In this document: positions 13,293 through 25,235 of the stretch, in pieces
How positions within the stretch are numbered: the stretch's first letter is position 1
Layout of the letters: each line of letters begins with the position of its first letter
From: Hydractinia symbiolongicarpus
Lineage: Eukaryota; Cnidaria; Hydrozoa; Anthoathecata; Hydractiniidae
Assembly (NCBI RefSeq): GCF_029227915.1
Contig: NC_079886.1
Span: 4,960,001 to 5,024,000 of the forward strand
DNA length: 64,000 nucleotides
Reading direction: 5' to 3'
Notes under the pieces: model-generated
Told to the model about the DNA's origin: nothing
Seen by the model: the letters and a program-made list of their open reading frames with translations, nothing else
The model's database searches: none
Position numbers and translations under genes: made by a program

Positions 13293-15852
13293 CCTTCATT
13301 TAGAAATTTAGATAAATAAGTCATTTTTTGCTGTGGGACCAATCTTAGCCGTTAGCGCGCGCTGAAGAAATAGAGAAAGTTTCAAAAGCTACATTTCATT
13401 GACTTTCTAACGGTATCAGTCCGTTTGAGTTACAACGGTTGCGTCACATATTGGTGCCAACATGTATTTAGCGATATTTTTCTAATAATACTATATTGCA
13501 TCGCCTTTAGCAGTGAAACGATTGACTGTGGGACTTAATTGAACTGATTTTGGACTTTCACATTATAAATGTGATAAATGAGACAATTGGACTTCAAGAA
13601 ATAACATTCTCCTTAATTTGACATGATTGCTGGAATTCAACGATTACACTGGGTGCTGTGATAGCGCTTTATTTAAAAATTTAGATAAATAAGTCATTTT
13701 TTGATGTGGGACCAATCCTAACCGTTAGCGTGCGCCAAAAAAATGGAGACAGTTTCAAAAACTACATTTAATTGACTTTTTAACGGTATCAGTTCGCTGG
13801 AGTTACAACGGTTGCGTCACATATTAGTGCCAACATGTATTTAGCGAAATTTTTCTAATATTGCTATATTGCATCGCTTTTAGCAGTGAAACGATTGACT
13901 GTGGGACTTAATTGAACTGACTTTCGACTTTGAAATTATAAATGTGATAAAAGAGACAATTGGACTACAAGAGATAACATTCTCCTTAATTTGACATGAT
14001 TGCTGGAATTCAGCGATTTCACCGGGCGCTGTGATAGCGCTTCATTTAAAAATTTAAATAAATAAGTCATTTTTTGATGTGGGACCAATCTTAGCCGTTA
14101 GCGCGCGCTGAAGAAATAGAGAAAGTTTCAAAAGCTACATTTCATGGACTTTCTAACGGTTTAAGTCCGTTTGAGTTACAACGGTTGCGTCACATATTGG
14201 TACCAACATTTATTTAGCCATATTTTTCTAATATGACTAGTTTGCATCGCTTTTTACAGTGAAACGATTGACTGTGGGACTTAATTGAACTGATTTTGTA
14301 CTTTCACATTATAAATGTGATAAATGAGACAATTGGACTTCAAGAAATAACATTCTCCTTAATATGACATGATTGCTGGAATTCAACGATTGCACTGGGT
14401 GCTGTGATAGCGCTTCATTTAAAAATTTAGATAAATAAGTCATTTTTTGATGTGGGACCAGTCCTAGCCGTTAGCGTGCGCCAAAAAAATGGAGACAGTT
14501 TCAAAAACTCCATTTAATTGACTTTTTAACGGTATCAGTTCGCTGGAATTACAACGGTTGGGTCACATTTTCGTACCAACATCTACTTAACGATATTTTT
14601 TCTGATATTACTAGGTTGAATCGCTTCTAACAATGGAACGTTTGAATGTGGGACTTAATTGAACTGACTTTCGACTTTGAAATTTTAAATGTGATAAAAG
14701 AGACAATTGGACTCCAAGAGATAACATTCTTCTTAATTTGACATGATTGCTGGAATTCAGCACATTCACCGGGCGCTGTGATAGCGATTCATTTAAAAAT
14801 TTAGATAAATAAGTCATTTTTCATGTGGGACCAATCGCGCTGAAGAAATAGAGAAAGTTTCAAAAGCTACATTTCATTGACTTTCTAACGGTATCAGTCC
14901 GTTTGAGTTACAACGGTTGCGTCACATATTGGTGCCAACATGTATTTAGCGATATTTTTCTAATAATACTATATTGCATCGCCTTTAGCAGTGAAACGAT
15001 TGACTGTGGGACTTAATTAAACTGACTTTCGACTTTGAAATTATAAATGTGATAAAAGAGACAATTGGACTACAAGAGATAACATTCTCCTTAATTTGAC
15101 ATGAATGCTGGAATTCAGCGATTTCACCGGGCGCTGTGATAGCGCTTCATTTAAAAATTTAGATAAATAAGTCATTTTTTGATGTGGGACCAATCTTAGC
15201 CGTTAGCGCGCGCTGAAGAAATAGAGAAAGTTTCAAAAGCTACATTTCATGGACTTTCTAACGGTTTAAGTCCGTTTGAGTTACAACGGTTGCGTCACAT
15301 ATTGGTACCAACATTTATTTAGCCATATTTTTCTAATATTACTATTTTGCATCGCTTTTTACAGTGAAACGATTGACTGTGGGACTTAATTGAACTGATT
15401 TTGGACTTTCACATTATAAATGTGATAAATGAGACAATTGGACTGCAAGAGATAACATTCTCCTTAATTTGACATGATTGCTGGAATTCAGCGATTTCAC
15501 CGGGCGCTGTGATAGCGCTTCATTTAAAAATTTAGATAAATAAGTCATTTTTTGATGTGGGACCAATCCTAACCGTTAGCGTGCGCCAAAAAAATGGAGA
15601 CAGTTTCAAAAACTACATTTAATTGACTTTTTAACGGTATCAGTTCGCTGGAGTTACAACGGTTGCGTCACATATTAGTGCCAACATGTATTTAGCGAAA
15701 TTTTTCTAATATTGCTATATTGCATCGCTTTTAGCAGTGAAACGATTGACTGTGGGACCTAATTGAACTGACTTTCGACTTTGAAATTATAAATGTGATA
15801 AAAGAGACAATTGGACTACAAGAGATAACATTCTCCTTAATTTGACATGATT

Positions 15853-15891
15853 GCTGGAATTCAGCGATTTCACCGGGCGCTGTGATAGCGC
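15853..15891. other. GCTG-GAATT-CAGC and GCGCT-GTGAT-AGCGC dyads (representative)
   Basis: Two small dyads sit together in many monomers: GCTG/CAGC around GAATT (15853-15865, containing EcoRI GAATTC), and GCGCT/AGCGC around GTGAT (15877-15891). In the attcaacg..gggtgctgtgatagcgc monomers both are weakened by single changes. Confidence 0.65.
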
Positions 15892-16343
15892 TTCATTTAA
15901 AAATTTAGATAAATAAGTCATTTTTTGATGTGGGACCAATCTTAGCCGTTAGCGCGCGCTGAAGAAATAGAGAAAGTTTCAAAAGCTACATTTCATGGAC
16001 TTTCTAACGGTTTAAGTCCGTTTGAGTTACAACGGTTGCATCACATATTGGTACCAACATTTATTTAGCCATATTTTTCTAATATGACTAGTTTGCATCG
16101 CTTTTTACAGTGAAACGATTGACTGTGGGACTTAATTGAACTGATTTTGGACTTTCACATTATAAATGTGATAAATGAGACAACTGGACTTCAAGAAATA
16201 ACATTCTCTTTAATTTGACATGATTGCTGGAATTCAACGATTACACTGGGTGCTGTGATAGCGCTTCATTTAAAAATTTAGATAAATAAGTCATTTTTTG
16301 ATGTGGGACCAGTCCTAGCCGTTAGCGTGCGCCAAAAAAATGG

Positions 16344-19300
16344 AGACAGTTTCAAAAACTACATTTAATTGACTTTTTAATGGTATCAGTTCGCTGGACT
16401 TACAACGGTTGGGTCACATTTTCGTACCAACATCTACTTAACGATATTTTTCTGATATTACTAGGTTGAATCGCTTCTAACAATGGAACGATTGTATGTG
16501 GGACTTAATTGAACTGACTTTCGACTTTGAAATTATAAATGTGATAAAAGAGACAATTGGATTCCAAGAGATAACATTCTTCTTAATTTGACATGATTGC
16601 TGGAATTCAACGATTACACTGGGTGCTGTGATAGCGCTTCATTTAAAAATTTAGATAAATAAGTCATTTTTTGATGTGGGACCAGTCCTAGCCGTTAGCG
16701 TGCGCCAAAAAAATGTAGACAGTTTCAAAAACTACATTTAATTGACTTTTTAACGGTATCAGTTCGCTGGACTTACAACGGTTGGGTCACATTTTCGTAC
16801 CAACATCTACTTAACGATATTTTTCTGATATTACTAGGTTGAATCGCTTCTAACAATGGAACGATTGAATGTGGGACTTAATTGAACTGACTTTCGACTT
16901 TGAAATTATAAATGTGATAAAAGAGACAATTGGACTCCAAGAGATAACATTCTTCTTAATTTGACATGATTGCTGGAATTCAGCACATTCATCGGGCGCT
17001 GTGATAGCGGTTCATTTAAAAATTTAGATAAATAAGTCATTTCTCATGTGGGACCAATCGCGCTGAAGAAATAGAGAAAGTTTCAAAAGCTACATTTCAT
17101 TGACTTTCTAACGGTATCAGTCCGTTTGAGTTACAACGGTTGCGTCACATATTGGTGCCAACATGTATTTAGCGATATTTTTCTAATAATACTATTTTGC
17201 ATCGCCTTTAGCAGTGAAACGATTGACTGTGGGACTTAATTGAACTGACTTTCGACTTTGAAATTATAAATGTGATAAAAGAGACAATTGGACTACAAGA
17301 GATAACATTCTCCTTAATTTGACATGAATGCTGGAATTCAGCGATTTCACCGGGCGCTGTGATAGCGCTTCATTTAAAAATTTAGATAAATAAGTCATTT
17401 TTTGATGTGGGACCAATCTTAGCCGTTAGCGCGCGCTGAAGAAATAGAGAAAGTTTCAAAAGCTACATTTCATGGACTTTCTAACGGTTTAAGTCCGTTT
17501 GAGTTACAACGGTTGCGTCACATATTGGTACCCACATTTATTTAGCCATATTTTTCTAATATTACAAGTTTGCATCGCTTTTTACAGTGAAACGATTGAC
17601 TGTGGGACTTAATTGAACTGATTTTGGACTTTCACATTATAAATGTGATAAATGAGACAATTGGACTGCAAGAGATAACATTCTCCTTAATTTGACATAA
17701 TTGCTGGAATTCAGCGATTTCACTGGGCTCTGTGATAGCGCTTCATTTAAAAGTTTAGATAAATAAGTCATTTTTTGATATGGGACCAATCTTAGCCGTT
17801 AGCGCGCGCTGAAGAAATAGAGAAAGTTTCAAAAGATACATTTCACTGACTTTCTAACGGTATCAATCCGTTTGAGTTACAACGGTTGCGTCACATATTG
17901 GTGCCAACATTTATTTAGCGATATTTTTCTAATATTACTATATTGCATCGCTTTTAGCAGTGGAACGATTGACTGTGGGACTTAATTGAACTGAGTTTGG
18001 AGTTTGACGTTATAAATGTGATAAATGAGACAATTGGACTCCAAGATATAACATTCTTCTTAATTTGACATGATTGCTGGAATTCAGCGATTTCACCGGG
18101 CGCTGTGATAGCGCTTCATTTAAAAATTTAGATAAATAAGTCATTTTTTGATGTGGGACCAATTTTAGCCGTTAGCGCGCGCTGAAGAAATAGAGAAAGT
18201 TTCAAAAGCTACATTTCATGGACTTTCTAACGGTTTCAGTCCGTTTGAGTTACAACGGTTGCGTCACATATTGGTACCAACATTTATTTAGCGATATTTT
18301 TCTAATATTACTAGTTTGCATCGTTTTTTACAGTGAAACGATTGACTGTGGGACTTATTGAACTGATTTTGGACTTTCACATTATAAATGTGATAAATGA
18401 GACAATTGGACTTCAAGAAATACCATTCTCCTTAATTTGACATGATTGCTGGAATTCAACGATTACACTGGGTGCCATGATAGCGCTTCATTTAAAAATT
18501 TAGATAAATAAGTCATTTTTTGATGTGGGACCAATCCTAGCTGTTAGCGTGCGCCGAAGAAATAGAGACAGTTTCAAAAACTACAATTAATTGACTTTTT
18601 AACGGTATAAGTTTGCTGGAGTTACAACGGTTGCGCCACATATTCGTACCAACATTTATTTAGCGATATTTTTATGATATTACTAGGTTGCATCGCTTTT
18701 AACAGTGAAACGATTGACTGTGGGACTTAATTGAACTGATTTTGGACGTTCACATTATAAATGTGATAAATGTGGCAATTGGACTTCAAGAAATAACATT
18801 CTCCTTAATTTGACATGATTGCTGGAATTCAACGATTACAGTGGGTGCTGTGATAGCGCTTCATTTAGAAATTTAGATAAATAAGTCATTTTTTGTTGTG
18901 GGACCAATCTTAGCCGTTAGCGCGCGCTGAAGAAATAGAGAAAGTTTCAAAAGCTACATTTAATTGACCTTGTAACGGTATTAGTCCGTTTGAGTTACAA
19001 CGGTTGCGTCACATATTGGTGCCAACATGTATTTAGCGATATTTTTCTAATAATACTATATTGCATCGCCTTTAGCAGTGAAACGATTGACTGTGGGACT
19101 TAATTGAACTGATTTTGGACTTTCACATTATAAATGTGATAAATGAGACAATTGGACTTCAAGAGATAACATTCTCCTTAATTTGACATGATTGCTGGAA
19201 TTCAACGATTACACTGGGTGCTGTGATAGCGCTTCATTTAAAAATTTAGATAAATAAGTCATTTTTTGATGTGGGACCAATCGCGCTGAAGAAATAGAGA

Positions 19301-22300
19301 AAGTTTCAAAAGCTACATTTCATTGACTTTCTAACGGTATCAGTCCGTTTGAGTTACAACGGTTGCGTCACATATTGGTGCCAACATGTATTTAGCGATA
19401 TTTTTCTAATAATACTATATTGCATCGCCTTTAGCAGTGAAACGATTGATTGTGGGACTTAATTAAACGGACTTTCGACTTTGAAATTATAAATGTGATA
19501 AAAGAGACAATTGGACTACAAGAAATAACATTCTCCTTAATTTGACATGATTGCTGGAATTCAACGATTACACTGGGTGCTGTGATAGCCCTTCATTTAG
19601 AAATTTAGATAAATAAGTCATTTTTTGCTGTGGGACCAATCTTAGCCGTTAGCGCGCGCTGAAGAAATAGAGAAAGTTTCAAAAGCTACATTTCATTGAC
19701 TTTCTAACGGTATCAGTCCGTTTGAGTTACAACGGTTGCGTCACATATTGGTGCCAACATGTATTTAGCGATATTTTTCTAATAATACTATATTGCATCG
19801 CCTTTAGCAGTGAAACGATTGACTGTGGGACTTAATTGAACTGATTTTGGACTTTCACATTATAAATGTGATAAATGAGACAATTGGACTTCAAGAAATA
19901 ACATTCTCCTTAATTTGACATGATTGCTGGAATTCAACGATTACACTGGGTGCTGTGATAGCGCTTCATTTTAAAATTTAGATAAATAAGTCATTTTTTG
20001 ATGTGGGACCAATCCTAACCGTTAGCGTGCGCCAAAAAAATGGAGACAGTTTCAAAAACTACATTTAATTGACTTTTTAACGGTATCAGTTCGCTGGAGT
20101 TACAACGGTTGCGTCACATATTAGTGCCAACATGTATTTAGCGAAATTTTTCTAATATTGCTATATTGCATCGCTTTTAGCAGTGAAACGATTGACTGTG
20201 GGACTTAATTGAACTGACTTTCGACTTTGAAATTATAAATGTGATAAAAGAGACAATTGGACTACAAGAGATAACATTCTCCTTAATTTGACATGATTGC
20301 TGGAATTCAGCGATTTCACCGGGCGCTGTGATAGCGCTTCATTTAAAAATTTAAATAAATAAGTCATTTTTTGATGTGGGACCAATCTTAGCCGTTAGCG
20401 CGCGCTGAAGAAATAGAGAAAGTTTCAAAAGCTACATTTCATGGACTTTCTAACGGTTTAAGTCCGTTTGAGTTACAACGGTTGCGTCACATATTGGTAC
20501 CAACATTTATTTAGCCATATTTTTCTAATATGACTAGTTTGCATCGCTTTTTACAGTGAAACGATTGACTGTGGGACTTAATTGAACTGATTTTGTACTT
20601 TCACATTATAAATGTGATAAATGAGACAATTGGACTTCAAGAAATAACATCCTCCTTAATTTGACATGATTGCTGGAATTCAACGATTGCACTGGGTGCT
20701 GTGATAGCGCTTCATTTAAAAATTTAGATAAATAAGTCATTTTTTGATGTGGGACCAGTCCTAGCCGTTAGCGTGCGCCAAAAAAATGGAGACAGTTTCA
20801 AAAACTACATTTAATTGACTTTTTAACGGTATCAGTTCGCTGGAATTACAACGGTTGGGTCACATTTTCGTACCAACATCTACTTAACGATATTTTTCTG
20901 ATATTACTAGGTTGAATCGCTTCTAACAATGGAACGATTGAATGTGGGACTTAATTGAACTGACTTTCGACTTTGAAATTTTAAATGTGATAAAAGAGAC
21001 AATAGGACTCCAAGAGATAACATTCTTCTTAATTTGACATGATTGCTGGAATTCAGCACATTCACCGGGCGCTGTGATAGCGATTCATTTAAAAATTTAG
21101 ATAAATAAGTCATTTTTCATGTGGGACCAATCGCGCTGAAGAAATAGAGAAAGTTTCAAAAGCTACATTTCATTGACTTTCTAACGGTATCAGTCCGTTT
21201 GAGTTACAACGGTTGCGTCACATATTGGTGCCAACATGTATTTAGCGATATTTTTCTAATAATACTATATTGCATCGCCTTTAGCAGTGAAACGATTGAC
21301 TGTGGGACTTAATTAAACTGACTTTCGACTTTGAAATTATAAATGTGATAAAAGAGACAATTGGACTACAAGAGATAACATTCTCCTTAATTTGACATGA
21401 ATGCTGGAATTCAGCGATTTCACCGGGCGCTGTGATAGCGCTTCATTTAAAAATTTAGATAAATAAGTCATTTTTTGATGTGGGACCAATCTTAGCCGTT
21501 AGCGCGCGCTGAAGAAATAGAGAAAGTTTCAAAAGCTACATTTCATGGACTTTCTAACGGTTTAAGTCCGTTTGAGTTACAACGGTTGCGTCACATATTG
21601 GTACCAACATTTATTTAGCCATATTTTTCTAATATTACTATTTTGCATCGCTTTTTACAGTGAAACGATTGACTGTGGGACTTAATTGAACTGATTTTGG
21701 ACTTTCACATTATAAATGTGATAAATGAGACAATTGGACTGCAAGAGATAACATTCTCCTTAATTTGACATGATTGCTGGAATTCAGCGATTTCACCGGG
21801 CGCTGTGATAGCGCTTCATTTAAAAATTTAGATAAATAAGTCATTTTTTGATGTGGGACCAATCCTAACCGTTAGCGTGCGCCAAAAAAATGGAGACAGT
21901 TTCAAAAACTACATTTAATTGACTTTTTAACGGTATCAGTTCGCTGGAGTTACAACGGTTGCGTCACATATTAGTGCCAACATGTATTTAGCGAAATTTT
22001 TCTAATATTGCTATATTGCATCGCTTTTAGCAGTGAAACGATTGACTGTGGGACTTAATTGAACTGACTTTCGACTTTGAAATTATAAATGTGATAAAAG
22101 AGACAATTGGACTACAAGAGATAACATTCTCCTTAATTTGACATGATTGCTGGAATTCAGCGATTTCACCGGGCGCTGTGATAGCGCTTCATTTAAAAAT
22201 TTAGATAAATAAGTCATTTTTTGATGTGGGACCAATCTTAGCCGTTAGCGCGCGCTGAAGAAATAGAGAAAGTTTCAAAAGCTACATTTCATGGACTTTC

Positions 22301-22639
22301 TAACGGTTTAAGTCCGTTTGAGTTACAACGGTTGCGTCACATATTGGTACCAACATTTATTTAGCCATATTTTTCTAATATGACTAGTTTGCATCGCTTT
22401 TTACAGTGAAACGATTGACTGTGGGACTTAATTGAACTGATTTTGGACTTTCACATTATAAATGTGATAAATGAGACAACTGGACTTCAAGAAATACCAT
22501 TCTCTTTAATTTGACATAATTGCTGGAATTCAACGATTACACTGGGTGCTGTGATAGCCCTTCATTTAGAAATTTAGATAAATAAGTCATTTTTTGCTGT
22601 GGGACCAATCTTAGCCGTTAGCGCGCGCTGAAGAAATAG
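16344..22639 (+). repeat. 17-mer higher-order repeat, copy 2: complete a-q (6,296 bp)
   Basis: Monomer starts: 16344 a, 16717 b, 17075 c, 17448 d, 17821 e, 18194 f, 18566 g, 18939 h, 19298 i, 19671 j, 20044 k, 20417 l, 20790 m, 21148 n, 21521 o, 21894 p, 22267 q. This is the only version in the window with all 17 types once, so I use it as reference. Types b, m and h carry the shortened 358-359-bp end. Type e carries agtttggagtttgacg; type g carries tttatgatattac and the k-like gttcgctgg is replaced by gtttgctgg. Confidence 0.9.
22506..22558. other. Tandem-duplication junction q/i-end, between superrepeat copies A and B
   Basis: Monomer 22267 begins as q (last q-specific base 22505 in ctctttaat) and ends with the i-type tagcccttcatttagaa (first i-specific base 22559), the sequence that precedes j at 13374. 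This is the breakpoint expected if q of one strand exchanged with the pre-j monomer of the other and produced a direct duplication of 25 monomers. Confidence 0.82.
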
Positions 22640-25235
22640 AGAAAGTTTCAAAAGCTACATTTCATTGACTTTCTAACGGTATCAGTCCGTTTGAGTTACA
22701 ACGGTTGCGTCACATATTGGTGCCAACATGTATTTAGCGATATTTTTCTAATAATACTATATTGCATCGCCTTTAGCAGTGAAACGATTGACTGTGGGAC
22801 TTAATTGAACTGATTTTGGACTTTCACATTATAAATGTGATAAATGAGACAATTGGACTTCAAGAAATAACATTCTCCTTAATTTGACATGATTGCTGGA
22901 ATTCAACGATTACACTGGGTGCTGTGATAGCGCTTTATTTAAAAATTTAGATAAATAAGTCATTTTTTGATGTGGGACCAATCCTAACCGTTAGCGTGCG
23001 CCAAAAAAATGGAGACAGTTTCAAAAACTACATTTAATTGACTTTTTAACGGTATCAGTTCGCTGGAGTTACAACGGTTGCGTCACATATTAGTGCCAAC
23101 ATGTATTTAGCGAAATTTTTCTAATATTGCTATATTGCATCGCTTTTAGCAGTGAAACGATTGACTGTGGGACTTAATTGAACTGACTTTCGACTTTGAA
23201 ATTATAAATGTGATAAAAGAGACAATTGGACTACAAGAGATAACATTCTCCTTAATTTGACATGATTGCTGGAATTCAGCGATTTCACCGGGCGCTGTGA
23301 TAGCGCTTCATTTAAAAATTTAAATAAATAAGTCATTTTTTGATGTGGGACCAATCTTAGCCGTTAGCGCGCGCTGAAGAAATAGAGAAAGTTTCAAAAG
23401 CTACATTTCATGGACTTTCTAACGGTTTAAGTCCGTTTGAGTTACAACGGTTGCGTCACATATTGGTACCAACATTTATTTAGCCATATTTTTCTAATAT
23501 GACTAGTTTGCATCGCTTTTTACAGTGAAACGATTGACTGTGGGACTTAATTGAACTGATTTTGTACTTTCACATTATAAATGTGATAAATGAGACAATT
23601 GGACTTCAAGAAATAACATTCTCCTTAATATGACATGATTGCTGGAATTCAACGATTGCACTGGGTGCTGTGATAGCGCTTCATTTAAAAATTTAGATAA
23701 ATAAGTCATTTTTTGATGTGGGACCAGTCCTAGCCGTTAGCGTGCGCCAAAAAAATGGAGACAGTTTCAAAAACTCCATTTAATTGACTTTTTAACGGTA
23801 TCAGTTCGCTGGAATTACAACGGTTGGGTCACATTTTCGTACCAACATCTACTTAACGATATTTTTCTGATATTACTAGGTTGAATCGCTTCTAACAATG
23901 GAACGATTGAATGTGGGACTTAATTGAACTGACTTTCGACTTTGAAATTTTAAATGTGATAAAAGAGACAATTGGACTCCAAGAGATAACATTCTTCTTA
24001 ATTTGACATGATTGCTGGAATTCAGCACATTCACCGGGCGCTGTGATAGCGATTCATTTAAAAATTTAGATAAATAAGTCATTTTTCATGTGGGACCAAT
24101 CGCGCTGAAGAAATAGAGAAAGTTTCAAAAGCTACATTTCATTGACTTTCTAACGGTATCAGTCCGTTTGAGTTACAACGGTTGCGTCACATATTGGTGC
24201 CAACATGTATTTAGCGATATTTTTCTAATAATACCATATTGCATCGCCTTTAGCAGTGAAACGATTGACTGTGGGACTTAATTAAACTGACTTTCGACTT
24301 TGAAATTATAAATGTGATAAATGAGACAATTGGACTGCAAGAGATAACATTCTCCTTAATTTGACATGATTGCTGGAATTCAGCGATTTCACCGGGCGCT
24401 GTGATAGCGCTTCATTTAAAAATTTAGATAAATAAGTCATTTTTTGATGTGGGACCAATCCTAACCGTTAGCGTGCGCCAAAAAAATGGAGACAGTTTCA
24501 AAAACTACATTTAATTGACTTTTTAACGGTATCAGTTCGCTGGAGTTACAACGGTTGCGTCACATATTAGTGCCAACATGTATTTAGCGAAATTTTTCTA
24601 ATATTGCTATATTGCATCGCTTTTAGCAGTGAAACGATTGACTGTGGGACCTAATTGAACTGACTTTCGACTTTGAAATTATAAATGTGATAAAAGAGAC
24701 AATTGGACTACAAGAGATAACATTCTCCTTAATTTGACATGATTGCTGGAATTCAGCGATTTCACCGGGCGCTGTGATAGCGCTTCATTTAAAAATTTAG
24801 ATAAATAAGTCATTTTTTGATGTGGGACCAATCTTAGCCGTTAGCGCGCGCTGAAGAAATAGAGAAAGTTTCAAAAGCTACATTTCATGGACTTTCTAAC
24901 GGTTTAAGTCCGTTTGAGTTACAACGGTTGCATCACATATTGGTACCAACATTTATTTAGCCATATTTTTCTAATATGACTAGTTTGCATCGCTTTTTAC
25001 AGTGAAACGATTGACTGTGGGACTTAATTGAACTGATTTTGGACTTTCACATTATAAATGTGATAAATGAGACAACTGGACTTCAAGAAATAACATTCTC
25101 TTTAATTTGACATGATTGCTGGAATTCAACGATTACACTGGGTGCTGTGATAGCGCTTCATTTAAAAATTTAGATAAATAAGTCATTTTTTGATGTGGGA
25201 CCAGTCCTAGCCGTTAGCGTGCGCCAAAAAAATGG
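22640..25235 (+). repeat. 17-mer higher-order repeat, partial 7-monomer version j-n, p, q (2,596 bp)
   Basis: Monomer starts: 22640 j, 23013 k, 23386 l, 23759 m, 24117 n/o hybrid, 24490 p, 24863 q. Type j follows directly after q of the previous copy, so types a-i are skipped. Type o is lost by fusion of n with the end of o. Several private variants (aaactccatt, ccttaatatgac, ggacctaatt, gttgcatcac) are shared with 13374-16343 and absent from 19671-22639, so the copy descends from the former. Confidence 0.9.
24305..24321. other. Exchange junction n/o (monomer o lost)
   Basis: Up to 24304 the sequence is type n (attaaactg, tttgaaatt). From 24322 it is type o (gataaatgag, gactgcaag). The crossover lies in a 17-bp tract identical in both parents, attataaatgtgata and flanks. 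The net loss is exactly one 373-bp monomer relative to 14852-15597. Confidence 0.88.

Larger units (their letters stand above)
10779..16343 (+). repeat. 17-mer higher-order repeat, copy 1: 15-monomer version a-g, j-q (5,565 bp)
   Basis: Monomer starts: 10779 a, 11152 b, 11510 c, 11883 d, 12256 e, 12629 f, 13001 g, 13374 j, 13747 k, 14120 l, 14493 m, 14852 n, 15225 o, 15598 p, 15971 q. Types h and i, present in copy 2, are absent. The marker tttaatggtatc (10811) recurs at 16376, giving 5,565 bp = 15 x 371. A one-base insertion in the T tract near 14590 makes monomer m 359 bp instead of 358. Confidence 0.9.
13374..22639 (+). repeat. 25-monomer superrepeat, copy A (9,266 bp)
   Basis: The block comprises types j-q, a-q (25 monomers). 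It aligns with 22640-31158 along its whole length. The offset is 9,266 bp at 13747, 9,265 bp after the one-base insertion near 14590, 8,892 bp after the loss of o, and 8,519 bp after the loss of j. Private variants occur in pairs between the copies: gcgctttattt (near 14037 and 22930), aaatgtagac (16711/25601), ctacaattaattg (18583/27473), acaataggac (20998/29518) and aaataccat (22492/31012). Confidence 0.92.

Noticed and set aside
14611-14817. Related 68-codon minus-strand frames at 14611, 20907, 23876 and 29426
   Set aside because: All four are in type m monomers of the 17-mer repeat. The frame is open because of the type m variants and differs at the C-terminal half from the 1250 frame by a frame change. 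It is a by-product of the repeat, not a gene family.
15861-15880. CENP-B box-like sequence (cagcgatttcaccggg)
   Set aside because: Against the core TTCGnnnnAnnCGGG, three of the nine defined positions disagree (ag for TT, c for A). In many monomers CGGG is also changed to TGGG. Not a supportable CENP-B box.
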